DNA of 64,000 nucleotides from Kineosporia sp. NBRC 101731 (GCF_030269305.1 NZ_BSTC01000005.1:468340-532339); one strand, 5' to 3'; counted from the first letter of the stretch, positions 39,336-49,018 are shown. The notes: generated from the letters alone by a model not told the origin. Translations and numbers: made by a program.

Positions 39336-42300
39336 TCACGCCCTCAGTCGTAGCCCTCTGGGCGTCGCCCGGAATCCGGCCTGTTCCAGGGCCAGGGACA
39401 GGGGATTGTCGCGACTGAGAACTCCTTCTCCATCTGCCTTCTCGACGGTCAGTCGACCGAGGGCGCCTTCCCGTACCGCCAGGGCGAGGGCGTCGGCGGC
39501 CGCACCGAGCAGCTCTTCCTCGTCGGTCCAGGAGAGCAGGGTCCGGCCGCCGCGCTCGACGTACAGGGTGAGCGCGCCGTCGACCAGGATCACGATCGAC
39601 CCGGCCTTGCGGCCCGGGCGGTGCCCGGCGTTGTCGGCCGGGCGCTCGGGCCAGGGCAGCGCCGCGCCGTACGGATTGGCCGGGTCGGCGGCCGCGAGAA
39701 CCACGGTGCGCAGTCCGCCCTCGGAGGCGAACGTCTCGCCGGTGGGCCTCGCCGACGCCCGGAGCCGGTCGACCGCTCCGGTGCCGGCGAACTGGGAGGC
39801 GCCCAGCCCTTCGACGAAGTAGCCGCGGCGCACCCGGCCGGCGTCTTCGAACCCGGCCAGCACCCGGTAGGCCGCTGCAAAGCCACCGGCCACCCGCTCG
39901 GCCATCACCGCGCCCCGGGTGACCACGCCGTGCCGTTCCAGCAGTACCTCCGCCTGGGCGTGAGCCCGGGCGGTCGGGTCGGCCTCCCGTTCGGGTAGCA
40001 ACGACCAGCGTCCGGCGGCGAGCGGCGGCCCGGTGCGGCTGGGCATCGCGGCCCGGCCGGCTCCCGCTCCGGCCCGGGCCGCGCGCAGGCCGCCGTAGCG
40101 TCCGTACCGGGCCCGCGGTGCGGTGGGCCGGGTTTTGTGTGCCGTTCTGCCCCCGGCGAGTTTCGCCCGCAGCGCGGTCAGGGTGTCGTTGCCGATCTGC
40201 CCGGCCCAGACCAGGTCCCACAGGGTCTGCGTGAGCTGCTGGTCGTCGGTGCTCGCCACCGCGTCGCTGAGGGCGCGGAAGAAGTAGGCCCCGCCGCCGG
40301 CCAGGGCGTCGAGCACCGCCAGATGCTTTTCCTCGGGCTCGAACTCGGCGTCCGGAGCAGCCAGCGTCAGTGGCGCCAGGTCGGCCGGATGCAGCGAGAC
40401 CCAGCCGTCGTCACCGGGCAGGCTGCCGTGACCGGCCCAGACCACCTCACCCGCCGAGGTCAGCTCGTCGAGCATCGACGGGGTGTAACCGGGTACCCGG
40501 CCGGGGATCACGAGCGTCTCCAGGGCGCTGGCCGGGAGCCAGGCCCCGGCCAGCTGCTCGACGGCCCGCATCACCCCGTCCACCCCCCGGGTGCGAGCGC
40601 CGACGCCCTGCCAGCCGGGCAGGAACCGGGCCAGGTCGATCGCGGGCACCGGTTCCACCTCGGCCCGCAGCGCCGCCAGCGACCGCCGCCGCAAGGTACG
40701 CAATACCTCCGCGTCGCAGTAGTCCAGGCCCTGCCCGCCACCGCATTCCAGCGGACGTAACTCGCCTTGCACCAAGCGGCCACTGTCGACGAGCCGACGC
40801 AGGCCGTCGACCACCACGACCGAACCGAGCCCGAGCCGCGTCGCAAGATCTCCGGCCGTGAACGGGCCGTGCGAACGCGCGTACCGGGACAGCAGATCGC
40901 CCAGTGGATCGGGCACCGGCTCGGTGAACACCTCCGCCACCCCGACCGGCAGCGCCGTGCCCAGGGCATCTCGCAGGCGGCCGGAGTCTTCCACGGCCGC
41001 CCAGCGTTCCTCCCCGGCCACCCGCACCCGGATCAGCCGCCGCGCGCCCTCGAGATCACTGAGCCAGCGCGACACCTCGCCGGGATCGGCGGACGGGGCA
41101 CGAGGCGACGCCGTTTGCCGCCGAACCACCGGTCCGGTGGCCGTGGTGCCAGGACCCGCCGGCTCTTCACCGGCGCGGGATTCCACGGATCCCGTAGAGG
41201 TCTCGCCGTCGGACGAGACGGCTTCCGGAGAAGCCGAACCAGCCTCCGGGGACGTGGGATCAGCACCGGCAGCGGCGATCTCGGCCTCGGTCGCGTCGTT
41301 GCCCCAGCCCTCCTGAGTATCGGGCGCGGCCGGCGCGGCCCCCAGGGGCGCCCCCGCCTCGACCAGGGCCCAGGCCTCGGCATCGATCGTGCGGTCGACC
41401 ACCTCGGTCGTGGACAGTGGGCCGATCATCCGGACCAGGTCGGCGACCTGTTCCAGGCTGCGCGCCCGGCGGTTCGGGGCCAGACGCTGTAGCTCCTCCT
41501 CGGTGCGCCGCAAGGCGTCCGGGTCGAGAAGGTCACGCAGCGAAGCACCCTCGCCGCGGCCGAGCAACTCGGCCAGCAGCGCGGGGTCGAGGGACAGGGC
41601 CGCGGCCCGGCGCTCGGCCAGCGGCGAGTCACCTTCGTAGAGGAACTGGGCCACGTAACCGAACAGCAGGCTGCGCGCGAACGGCGACGGCTGCTGGGTG
41701 GTCACCTCCAGCACCTTCACCGAACGGGCTCGCACGTCGCGCATCAGCGACTCCAGGCCCGGAACGTCGAACACGTCTTGCAGGCACTCGCGCAGAGTTT
41801 CCAGCACGATCGGGAAACTGCCGTACCGGGAGGCGACCTCGAGCAACTGGGCCGATCGCTGACGTTGCTGCCACAGCGGCTGGCGCTTGCCCGGCTGACG
41901 GCGCGGCAGCAGCAGGGCCCGTGCCGCGCACTCGCGGAACCGCGAGGCGAACAGCGCCGACCCGCCGAGCTCGGCGGTCACCATCTCCTCGATGTCTTCC
42001 GGGTCGAGCACGATCAGGTCGATGACGTCGGGCGCGGAACCGTCGTCGGTCTCGATGTCGGGCAGGCGCAGCACGATGCCGTCGTCACCCGGTGCAGCCT
42101 GCACGTCGACCCCGAAGCGCTCACGGAACCGGGCGGCCAGGGCCAGGGCCCAGGGGGAGTGCACCTGACCGCCGAACGGCGAGTGCACCACCACGCGCCA
42201 GTCGCCGATCTCGTCACGGAAGCGTTCCACCACGATGGTCTTGTCATCGGGGAGATGACCCGTGGCCTGCTTCTGCTCGGCCAGGTAGCCGAGGAGATTG

Positions 42301-44336
42301 TCGGCCGCCCACTCGTCCAGACCGGAGGTCATCACCCGCTCGCGCGCGGCTTCTTCCTTCATCCGGCCGACCGAGCGCACGTAGGCACCGACGGCGCGGC
42401 CCAGCTCGGCGGGACGACCCTGCTGGTCTCCCTTCCAGAACGGCAGCCGACCCGGCTGGCCCGGCGCCGGGGTGACGAGAACCCGGTCGTGGGTGATGTC
42501 TTCGATGCGCCAGGCCGAGGAGCCGAGGGTGAAGACGTCGCCGACGCGGGACTCGTAGACCATCTCCTCGTCCAGCTCGCCGACGCGCCGCCCGGCACCC
42601 TTGCGGGCCTCGTCACCGCCGGCCAGGAAGACGCCGAACAGCCCTCGGTCGGGAATCGTGCCGCCGCTGGTGACCGCGAGCCGTTGGGCCCCGGGCCGGG
42701 CGGTGAGCACGTCACCGTGCCGGTCCCAGACGAGCCGGGGCCGCAGCTCGGCGAACTCGTCACTGGGGTAGCGGCCGGCCAGCATGTCGAGCACCGACTC
42801 CAGCACGCCGCGGGTGAGCCCGGCGAAGGGTGCCGACCGGCGCACCAGTTCTTCCAGATCGGCGACGGCCCACTCGTCCATCGCCACCATGGCGACGATC
42901 TGCTGGGCCAGTACGTCGAGCGGGCTGGCGGGCACGGCGAGCTGCTCGATCGCGCCCTCGCGCATGCGCTCGACCACGACCGCCGTCTGCACCAGGTCGC
43001 CGCGGTACTTCGGGAACAGCGCCCCCTGGGACACCGCCCCCACCTGGTGCCCGGCCCGGCCGACGCGCTGCAGGCCGCTGGCCACGCTGGGCGGCGACTC
43101 GACCTGCACGACCAGGTCGACCGCGCCCATGTCGATGCCCAGCTCCAGGCTCGACGTGGCGACCACGGCCGGCAGGCGCCCGGCCTTCAGCTCGCCCTCG
43201 ATGATGGCCCGCTGCTCCTTGCTGACCGAGCCGTGGTGTGCCCGCGCCAGCACCGGCAGGGCCCCGGCCGAAGCACCCGACCCACCCATCAGCTCGGCCG
43301 GGCGCACCGAGCCGTGGTCCGGCAGCGGATTCGCAGCTTCCCCGTCACCCGCTTCCTCGGCCTGCAGGGCGAGTCGCTCGGTCCAGATCTCGTTGAGCCG
43401 GGAGGTGAGCCGTTCGGCCAGCCGCCGTGAGTTGGCGAAGACCAGGGTGGAACGGTGCTCGGCGATCAGGTCGACGATCCGCTCCTCGACGTGTGGCCAG
43501 ATCGACGGGCGGCGGGCCGCACCGGCCGCCGCACCGGTCAGGTCGTCGTCCGGATCGGCGCCGGCCCCCGGCACCCCGTTCGCGTGGTTGTCGAGCTCGG
43601 CCATGTCGGGCACCGGCACGACGACCTTCAGGTCCCACTGCTTGGTGGAGGGCGGCTGCACGATCTCGACCGGGTTGCGCCCGCCCAGCCACCGGGCGAT
43701 CTCCTCGATCGGGCGCACGGTGGCGGACAGCCCGACCCGCTGGGCCGGACGCTCGAGGAGCGCGTCGAGTCGTTCCAGCGAAAGCGCGAGATGGGCACCA
43801 CGTTTTGACCCCGCGACGGCGTGCACCTCGTCGATGATCACGGTCTCGACGCCGGTCAGCATCTCCCTGGCCTGCGAGGTGAGCAGCAGGAACAGCGACT
43901 CGGGCGTGGTGATCAGCACGTCGGGCGGATTGCGGGTGAAGGCCCGGCGCTCGTCGGCCGGGGTGTCACCCGACCGCAGTGCCACCTTCACCTCGGGCAG
44001 CGGCAGACCCAGGCGACCCGCGGCTTGGCGGATGCCGGCCAGCGGCGAACGCAGATTGCGTTCGACATCGACCGCGAGTGCCTTCAACGGCGACACGTAC
44101 AGCACCCGGCAGCGCTTCTTCGGCTCGTCGGGGGCCGGTGTGGAGGTGAGCCGGTCGAGTGCCCAGAGGAACGCCGACAGCGTCTTGCCGGACCCGGTGG
44201 GCGCGACGACCAGGGCGTGGCGGCCCGCGCTCACCGCGTTCCACGCTCCGGCCTGCGCGGCCGTGGGCGCGGCGAAGGCCCCGGTGAACCACGCACGCGT
44301 GGCCGGGGAGAAGCGCTCGAGCACCGGATCCGTCAC
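39336..44336 (-). CDS. lhr: Lhr-type large ATP-dependent helicase
   Basis: Lhr is a 3'-5' superfamily-2 DNA helicase with a large C-terminal domain, part of DNA-damage repair in actinobacteria. About 1666 residues. N-terminal motor: Walker A APTGSGKTLSAFLWAL, DEVH box (VIIDEVHAVAGSKRG), SAT in GLSATVRPIEE, motif VI VGRAGHQVG. The winged-helix and Lhr-specific domains follow, then a Ser/Glu/Ala/Gly-rich linker at about residues 1000-1090 and the C-terminal AlkZ-like winged-helix domains. Start uncertain: GTG 44336 has GAGG 8 nt upstream; in-frame starts exist up to 44366. Adjacent DUF3046 and recA match the usual order. Confidence 0.93.
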   Translation of the reverse strand: MTDPVLERFSPATRAWFTGAFAAPTAAQAGAWNAVSAGRHALVVAPTGSGKTLSAFLWALDRLTSTPAPDEPKKRCRVLYVSPLKALAVDVERNLRSPLAGIRQAAGRLGLPLPEVKVALRSGDTPADERRAFTRNPPDVLITTPESLFLLLTSQAREMLTGVETVIIDEVHAVAGSKRGAHLALSLERLDALLERPAQRVGLSATVRPIEEIARWLGGRNPVEIVQPPSTKQWDLKVVVPVPDMAELDNHANGVPGAGADPDDDLTGAAAGAARRPSIWPHVEERIVDLIAEHRSTLVFANSRRLAERLTSRLNEIWTERLALQAEEAGDGEAANPLPDHGSVRPAELMGGSGASAGALPVLARAHHGSVSKEQRAIIEGELKAGRLPAVVATSSLELGIDMGAVDLVVQVESPPSVASGLQRVGRAGHQVGAVSQGALFPKYRGDLVQTAVVVERMREGAIEQLAVPASPLDVLAQQIVAMVAMDEWAVADLEELVRRSAPFAGLTRGVLESVLDMLAGRYPSDEFAELRPRLVWDRHGDVLTARPGAQRLAVTSGGTIPDRGLFGVFLAGGDEARKGAGRRVGELDEEMVYESRVGDVFTLGSSAWRIEDITHDRVLVTPAPGQPGRLPFWKGDQQGRPAELGRAVGAYVRSVGRMKEEAARERVMTSGLDEWAADNLLGYLAEQKQATGHLPDDKTIVVERFRDEIGDWRVVVHSPFGGQVHSPWALALAARFRERFGVDVQAAPGDDGIVLRLPDIETDDGSAPDVIDLIVLDPEDIEEMVTAELGGSALFASRFRECAARALLLPRRQPGKRQPLWQQRQRSAQLLEVASRYGSFPIVLETLRECLQDVFDVPGLESLMRDVRARSVKVLEVTTQQPSPFARSLLFGYVAQFLYEGDSPLAERRAAALSLDPALLAELLGRGEGASLRDLLDPDALRRTEEELQRLAPNRRARSLEQVADLVRMIGPLSTTEVVDRTIDAEAWALVEAGAPLGAAPAAPDTQEGWGNDATEAEIAAAGADPTSPEAGSASPEAVSSDGETSTGSVESRAGEEPAGPGTTATGPVVRRQTASPRAPSADPGEVSRWLSDLEGARRLIRVRVAGEERWAAVEDSGRLRDALGTALPVGVAEVFTEPVPDPLGDLLSRYARSHGPFTAGDLATRLGLGSVVVVDGLRRLVDSGRLVQGELRPLECGGGQGLDYCDAEVLRTLRRRSLAALRAEVEPVPAIDLARFLPGWQGVGARTRGVDGVMRAVEQLAGAWLPASALETLVIPGRVPGYTPSMLDELTSAGEVVWAGHGSLPGDDGWVSLHPADLAPLTLAAPDAEFEPEEKHLAVLDALAGGGAYFFRALSDAVASTDDQQLTQTLWDLVWAGQIGNDTLTALRAKLAGGRTAHKTRPTAPRARYGRYGGLRAARAGAGAGRAAMPSRTGPPLAAGRWSLLPEREADPTARAHAQAEVLLERHGVVTRGAVMAERVAGGFAAAYRVLAGFEDAGRVRRGYFVEGLGASQFAGTGAVDRLRASARPTGETFASEGGLRTVVLAAADPANPYGAALPWPERPADNAGHRPGRKAGSIVILVDGALTLYVERGGRTLLSWTDEEELLGAAADALALAVREGALGRLTVEKADGEGVLSRDNPLSLALEQAGFRATPRGLRLRA

Positions 44337-44479
44337 ATCAGCGATCCTCACACGGACCACCGACAATTTCGGTTAGATCACCGTCCCCGCAGGTCAGTAC
44401 CGCTGAAATGGACGCCGGGTGCGGGGTGGGCAGATCAATCGGGGAGCGCACCCGGCCGGACGGGTGGCATGCTCGTGCA

Positions 44480-44707
44480 GTGCGCGACAGCGAGTTCTGG
44501 GAACTGGTGGATGACGAGTTCGGTGCCGCAGGAGGCCGCGCACTGGTCCGGGACCACGTGTTGCTGGCTCTGGGCAACCGGACGGCTCAAGAGGCCATGG
44601 AGGCCGGCGAACCAGTGCGTGAGATCTGGTTCGCGTTGTGCGATTCATTGGACGTGCCCCGCGAACGCCGTTGGGGCAAGGACGAGAAGGAGCACCGCCG
44701 GGGATGA
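44480..44707 (+). CDS. DUF3046 family protein
   Basis: A 75-residue protein beginning (M)RDSEFWELVDDEFG and containing RALVRDHVLLALGNRTAQEAMEAGEPVREIWFALCD, which matches the actinobacterial DUF3046 family encoded near recA. The function is unknown; it is soluble and helical. I chose GTG 44480, with CATGCT 6 nt upstream (leaderless-like); longer frames upstream are not conserved. Its stop overlaps the ATG of the next long frame (ATGA). Confidence 0.88.
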   Translation: MRDSEFWELVDDEFGAAGGRALVRDHVLLALGNRTAQEAMEAGEPVREIWFALCDSLDVPRERRWGKDEKEHRRG

Positions 44708-46377
44708 CAGGACGGGCAGGGGACGGGCCCACGACCGGTTCACGGAAGACCGGCGCGGAGCCCACCCAGCCAGGGGCGGGGCAGGACGACCTGAGCATCG
44801 TGCATGATGCCGATCCGGGTCAGGGGCAGGACGAGGCCGGCCGTGGTGCGGGCGTCGTCGAGCCGGACGACAACCATGACTGGGCCCATCTCGTCCGCCC
44901 GGAGCATCCGCAGGTCACCCGGTCGCCGGAGTCCTCCGGCCGGTCAGGCGCCCGTCACCAGGCGGAGGCCGGTCAGGGCTCGGGGAGCACAGGCAGTTCG
45001 GGCCGGTCGGCCGGCCCGCGAGCCGCAGAGGCAGCCCGCACCGCGGACGTCCAGCGGCCGTTGGACGTCACAGATCGGAACCACGTTCTGCGGCAGCCGG
45101 ATGCCGGTGCCACCCGGTCGGCCCACGGGCGCGGACCGGGAGACACATCCGGGTCGGCCCGGATCCCTCAGCTACCTGGTGGGAGGGGGCCTGGCGACGT
45201 GGCCGGGCAGACCGGCGTCCCCGAGCGGAGCGACGAAGGTGGACCCGACAGCGTGACCGGGCGGGAAGGCGTCCCCCGTTCGACAGCCACAGATGGGCCC
45301 GACAGCGTGACCGGGCGGGCGGGCGTCCCCCGTTCGACGACCGGAGGTGAGCCCGACGACGTGACCGTGAGGAAACGCGTCCCTCATCGGACCGACGGGG
45401 ACGAAACGGCCCGCGCACGCGCTCACGGACCGGAAACCAATTCCGGTCCGGACGTTCTCATCAGCGCCCGGGGCCTGACCAAGGTGTTCGGCGATTTCGT
45501 CGCCGTCGACGGGATCGACATCGACGTGCATCGTGGGGAGGCCTTCGGTTTCCTCGGCCCGAACGGGGCCGGGAAGAGCTCGACCATGCGCATGATCGGC
45601 TGCGTCTCACCGCTGACGGAGGGGTCGCTGACGCTGTTCGGGATGGATCCCGAGACCGACGGCCCGGCGATCCGCGGGCGGCTCGGCGTGGTGCCACAGA
45701 AAGACCTGCTCGACGAGGAACTGACGGTCCGCGAGAACCTGCTGGTGTACGGCCGGTACTTCGGGTTGTCCCGTTCGGTGGTGGCGGGACGCGCCGACGA
45801 GCTGCTGAGGTTCGCCCAGCTCGGCGACCGGGCCGACAGCCCGGTGGAACCGCTCTCGGGAGGGATGAAACGGCGGCTGACGATCGCCCGCGCGTTGATC
45901 AATGCCCCCGAGATCCTGCTGCTCGACGAGCCCACCACCGGCCTCGACCCCCAGGCCCGGCACGTGCTCTGGGACCGGCTCTACCGGCTCAAGCAGCAGG
46001 GCGTCACGCTGGTGCTGACCACGCACTACATGGACGAGGCGGAGCAGCTGTGCGACCGCCTGGTGGTGATGGACGGCGGCCGGATCGTCGCGGAGGGATC
46101 ACCCCGGCAGCTGATCGAGCGCTACTCCAGCCGGGAGGTGGTGGAGGTGCGGTACCCCGACTTCGACCTCGAACCGCACCGTGACCAGCTGGATCTCGGT
46201 GATCTGGCCGAACGGGTGGAGGTGCTTCCCGATCGGCTGCTGATCTACACCCACGACGGTGACGCGGTGGCCCGGATCGTGGACCAGGGTGCGGACCGCC
46301 CGGTGTCGGTGCTGGTCCGGCGCAGTTCGCTGGAAGACGTCTTTCTGCAGCTGACCGGCCGTTCGCTGGCCGACTGA
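44704..46377 (+). CDS. ABC-2 type exporter ATP-binding protein with long N-terminal extension
   Basis: A DrrA/CcmA-like ATPase. Walker A is GFLGPNGAGKSSTMRM, the signature LSGGMKRRLTIARAL, Walker B EILLLDEPTTGLDP, and the H-loop LVLTTHYMDEAEQ. Two starts are possible. ATG 44704 is coupled to the DUF3046 stop and gives 557 residues, with about 250 disordered Gly/Asp/Arg/Ser-rich residues including four 18-residue repeats (45187-45402). GTG 45361, with GGAGGTGAG 7 nt upstream, gives 338 residues, normal for the family. The extension region has weaker third-base bias than the ATPase. Two permease genes follow. Confidence 0.88.
   Translation: MTGRAGDGPTTGSRKTGAEPTQPGAGQDDLSIVHDADPGQGQDEAGRGAGVVEPDDNHDWAHLVRPEHPQVTRSPESSGRSGARHQAEAGQGSGSTGSSGRSAGPRAAEAARTADVQRPLDVTDRNHVLRQPDAGATRSAHGRGPGDTSGSARIPQLPGGRGPGDVAGQTGVPERSDEGGPDSVTGREGVPRSTATDGPDSVTGRAGVPRSTTGGEPDDVTVRKRVPHRTDGDETARARAHGPETNSGPDVLISARGLTKVFGDFVAVDGIDIDVHRGEAFGFLGPNGAGKSSTMRMIGCVSPLTEGSLTLFGMDPETDGPAIRGRLGVVPQKDLLDEELTVRENLLVYGRYFGLSRSVVAGRADELLRFAQLGDRADSPVEPLSGGMKRRLTIARALINAPEILLLDEPTTGLDPQARHVLWDRLYRLKQQGVTLVLTTHYMDEAEQLCDRLVVMDGGRIVAEGSPRQLIERYSSREVVEVRYPDFDLEPHRDQLDLGDLAERVEVLPDRLLIYTHDGDAVARIVDQGADRPVSVLVRRSSLEDVFLQLTGRSLAD
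45187..45402 (+). repeat. 54-bp tandem repeat, four units
   Basis: Units begin at 45187, 45241, 45295 and 45349. Units 2 and 3 are nearly identical, encoding GPDSVTGRxGVPRST; units 1 and 4 are diverged (GPGDVAGQTGVPERS, EPDDVTVRKRVPHRT). The period is a multiple of three, so the frame stays open. Confidence 0.85.
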
Positions 46378-46386
46378 GGGGGTGCC

Positions 46387-47196
46387 ATGACCACGGCCAC
46401 ACTGAAAGTACCGCCGCTGGGCGACTTCTCGCGATCGATGGCGGCCCTGGAGTACTGGCTGCGCGCCTACCGGCGCACCTGGCGATCCAGTGCGGTGACT
46501 GCCTTCGTGATGCCCCTGGTGTTCCTGGGGGCGTTCGGCGCGGGACTGGGGAGCCTGGTGGACACCGACCGGGCCGGTGAGCTCGGTGATGTCTCCTACC
46601 TGGCGTTCGTCGCGCCGGGCATTCTCGCCGGGGCCGCGATGCAGAGCGCGTTCGGCGAGTCGACCTGGCCGATCCTGTCCAGCCGCAAATGGAACGGTCA
46701 CTACCACGCCCAGGCGGCATCCCCCCTGACCATGCCCGACATCGTCACCGGGCACCTGCTGTTCATCGTGTTCCGCCTGACGCTGGGTGCTGTCGCGTTC
46801 GTGCTGATCGGTGCGCTGTTCGGCGCCTTCGGCTCGGCCTGGGTAGTTCTCGCCGTGCCGGCCGCGGTGCTCACCGGCCTCGCCCACGCCGCCCCGCTCA
46901 TCGCCTTCGCCGTCACCCGGGAGTCCGATACCGACTTCTCGATGCTCGTGCGCTTCGTGATGACCCCGCTCTTCCTCTTCGCAGGCACCTTCTTCCCCGT
47001 CAGCCAGCTCCCGGCAGCCGTGGAGTTCCTGGCCTGGCTCACCCCGCTGTGGCACGGAACACAGCTCTGCCGCGGACTTTCCATGGGGGACGCCGGTCTG
47101 CTCGGATCGGTGGGTCACCTCGTCTACCTGCTGGTGTGGGTGATGGGTGGCTACGCGCTCGCGCTGCGCTCCTACCGGAAGATGCTGCTGTCATGA
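46387..47196 (+). CDS. ABC-2 type permease (first)
   Basis: A 269-residue membrane protein with six hydrophobic segments of the ABC-2 (DrrB/nodulation J) type: YWLRAYRRTWRSSAVTAFVMPLVFLGAFGAGLG at the N-terminus, AFVAPGILAGAAMQSAFGEST (typical P-G-I-L segment) and LFAGTFFPVSQLP near the last helices. It begins 9 nt after the ATPase stop with GAGGGGG upstream of ATG 46387. It probably pairs with the next permease as a heterodimer; the substrate is unknown. Confidence 0.92.
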   Translation: MTTATLKVPPLGDFSRSMAALEYWLRAYRRTWRSSAVTAFVMPLVFLGAFGAGLGSLVDTDRAGELGDVSYLAFVAPGILAGAAMQSAFGESTWPILSSRKWNGHYHAQAASPLTMPDIVTGHLLFIVFRLTLGAVAFVLIGALFGAFGSAWVVLAVPAAVLTGLAHAAPLIAFAVTRESDTDFSMLVRFVMTPLFLFAGTFFPVSQLPAAVEFLAWLTPLWHGTQLCRGLSMGDAGLLGSVGHLVYLLVWVMGGYALALRSYRKMLLS

Positions 47197-48020
47197 GCGC
47201 GCTCGCGGACGAGGAATCGGCGACGGGCTGGGCACATCGGCTGGCGGCGGAACTGGGGCAGTTCCGCGGGGCCGGTTCCGTGGTCGCGCGCAACGGCCTG
47301 GCCGCCCGGCGGGGCCTGCCGGTGCTGCTGTCCGGGTTCTTCGAGCCGCTCTTCTACCTGCTCTCCCTGGGCACCGGTATCGGTGTGCTGGTGGGAGGCG
47401 TGGAGTACGGCGGGAAGTCGTTCAGTTATCAGGAATTCATCGCTCCCGCACTGCTCGCGGCCTCGGCCATGAACGGTGCGGTGGCGGACTCGACGTTCAA
47501 CGTGTTCTGGAAACTCAAATATGCGCGGGTCTACGACGGCATGCTCGCCACACCCCTGGGGCCACGCGCGGTGGCGGCCGGGGAGATCTGCTGGGCCCTG
47601 CTACGGGGCGCGGGATACGCCACGGCGTTCTTGCTGATCCTGCTGATGGCCGGTTATGTGCGGTCCTGGTGGGCGGTACTGGCGGTACCGGCGGCCACGC
47701 TCGTCGGGCTGGCCTTCGCCGGGGCGGGCATGGCGGCGACCACGTTCATGCGCTCCTGGCAGGACTTCGACCTGGTGCACCTCGTGGTCCTGCCGTTGCT
47801 CCTGCTGAGCACGACCTTCTACCCGCTCTCCACCTACCCGCAGCCCTTCGGCGTGCTCGTTCAGCTCACCCCGCTTTACCACGGGGTTGAGCTGGAGCGG
47901 GCGCTGGTGCTCGGCACGATGGACGCATCGGTGGCCGTGCACGTGCTGTACCTGCTGGTGCTGGGTACGGCCGGGTTGTTCCTGGCCGGCCGTCGGCTGG
48001 AGCGGTTGCTGCTGTCCTGA
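47193..48020 (+). CDS. ABC-2 type permease (second)
   Basis: A 275-residue ABC-2 permease paralogous to the preceding one: LSGFFEPLFYLLSLGTGIG, YQEFIAPALLAASAMNGAVADST and LLSTTFYPLSTYPQPF. Six hydrophobic segments. ATG 47193 overlaps the previous stop (ATGA). Together with the two upstream genes it forms a complete exporter of the daunorubicin/lipid type. It converges with the ankyrin gene 21 nt downstream, with no clear terminator. Confidence 0.92.
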   Translation: MSALADEESATGWAHRLAAELGQFRGAGSVVARNGLAARRGLPVLLSGFFEPLFYLLSLGTGIGVLVGGVEYGGKSFSYQEFIAPALLAASAMNGAVADSTFNVFWKLKYARVYDGMLATPLGPRAVAAGEICWALLRGAGYATAFLLILLMAGYVRSWWAVLAVPAATLVGLAFAGAGMAATTFMRSWQDFDLVHLVVLPLLLLSTTFYPLSTYPQPFGVLVQLTPLYHGVELERALVLGTMDASVAVHVLYLLVLGTAGLFLAGRRLERLLLS

Positions 48021-48041
48021 CCCGGGCTGGGCCAGGACAGC

Positions 48042-48500
48042 TCAGTCGCGCTGGCGGGGGAGGGCGAACGAACCGGTGGGCGGGCTGCTGGTGACCCGGG
48101 TGCTGGTCAGCTCGCCCAGGCCCATGCGCTGCGCGAGGCGGCGCGGGCTGATGCCGGTGGAGTTGGCGGCGTCCGGGTCGGCGCCGTGGGCCAGCAAGGC
48201 GTTCGCGGCCGCGCGCTGCCCGTGCGCGGTGAAGATCGCGCGCCACAGAGGGGTGTTGCCCCAGCGGTCGGTCGCCGTGGTGGCGGACCCGGCGGCGATC
48301 AGCAGGGCGATCACCTCGGGGTGCTGCTCCTGGGCGGCGAAGTGCAGCGGTGTGAAGCGGACAGCGTCGGGCTGGCTCGGGTCGGCACCCTCGGCCAGGA
48401 GACGCGCCACCTCGGCGGCATCGCCGTCAGCAGCGGCGTAGTGGAGCGGGGAACGCCCGAACTCGTCGGTTTCGCGGAGAGCATCGATCATGTCCAGCAT
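48042..48500 (-). CDS. Ankyrin repeat protein
   Basis: A 152-residue protein made of ankyrin repeats: GRSPLHYAAADGDAAEVARLLAEGADP, FTPLHFAAQEQHPEVIALLIAAGS and NTPLWRAIFTAHGQRAAANALLAHGADP, followed by a short polar tail. It has no signal peptide, so it is a cytosolic protein-binding module. I chose ATG 48500 because AGAGG lies 4 nt upstream on the minus strand; the frame continues to 48548 without conservation. The partner is unknown. Confidence 0.88.
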   Translation of the reverse strand: MLDMIDALRETDEFGRSPLHYAAADGDAAEVARLLAEGADPSQPDAVRFTPLHFAAQEQHPEVIALLIAAGSATTATDRWGNTPLWRAIFTAHGQRAAANALLAHGADPDAANSTGISPRRLAQRMGLGELTSTRVTSSPPTGSFALPRQRD

Positions 48501-48804
48501 TGTGCCTCTAAGTAACGTCCATCGCCACCCCTTAGAAGCGTGTGTCACTACGTGTTCCCGAATTTGTCATCCCCGTCTTGGCCAGTGATGATGCTGGGTC
48601 AGCAGGGAACTACGGGGCGAGAGTTGTATAACTTTGGGGCTCGTTCCCCGTGCAGTCTGTGATCACGCAACGTGTTGGGCTGCGATTGCAGAGAGTTAAA
48701 ATTCCAGGTCCCCGAGTTCTCTGATCGCGAATGCAATGTGGGCGTTTTCGCTCATTTGCCGGGTTCGTGTGACGACTCGATCGCTGGGCGTGTCGAGGTG
48801 TCCG
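48501..48804 (+). other. Non-coding, A/T-richer region upstream of the recA promoter
   Basis: About 300 nt with lower GC than the surroundings (for example GAGTTGTATAACTTT near 48620 and GAGTTAAAATTCC near 48694). I see no gene. It contains a copy of the dispersed element (48657-48672). Confidence 0.5.
48657..48672. repeat. Dispersed intergenic element, copy 5
   Basis: CTGTGATCACGCAACG, a diverged member of the TTCGTGATCA family, upstream of recA. Confidence 0.4.
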
Positions 48805-48828
48805 TCCGAACACTTGTTCGGATAGAGT
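48805..48828 (+). promoter_or_regulatory. SOS box and -10 of recA
   Basis: TCCGAAC-ACTT-GTTCGGA (48805-48822) is a LexA box of the actinobacterial GAAC-N4-GTTC type with 7-bp perfect arms, directly followed by the -10 TAGAGT (48823-48828). LexA binding there would block recA transcription until DNA damage. The leader to ATG 49019 is about 185 nt. Confidence 0.9.
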
Positions 48829-49018
48829 CCCCGTGTTCCGGTGGTCGTGGGTCGACGAGGATCGTGCTTTCCACCGGCGCATCGAGTGCCCGGTTTTCCA
48901 CAGGGCGAAGTTACTCGGCGAAGATTGTCGGTGGTCACGTCTAGCGTCTCCACCGACGCGAAGAACCCCGGCGCACCGCGACACCTCGCGAAGCCGGCCG
49001 ACTGTGAGGTGAACCTCC

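Noticed and set aside
41778..43430. A 550-codon open frame on the plus strand
   Set aside because: Antisense shadow of lhr, whose helicase motifs are read from the minus strand.
48672..48944. A small open frame upstream of recA
   Set aside because: It spans the SOS box and recA promoter and shows no coding bias.
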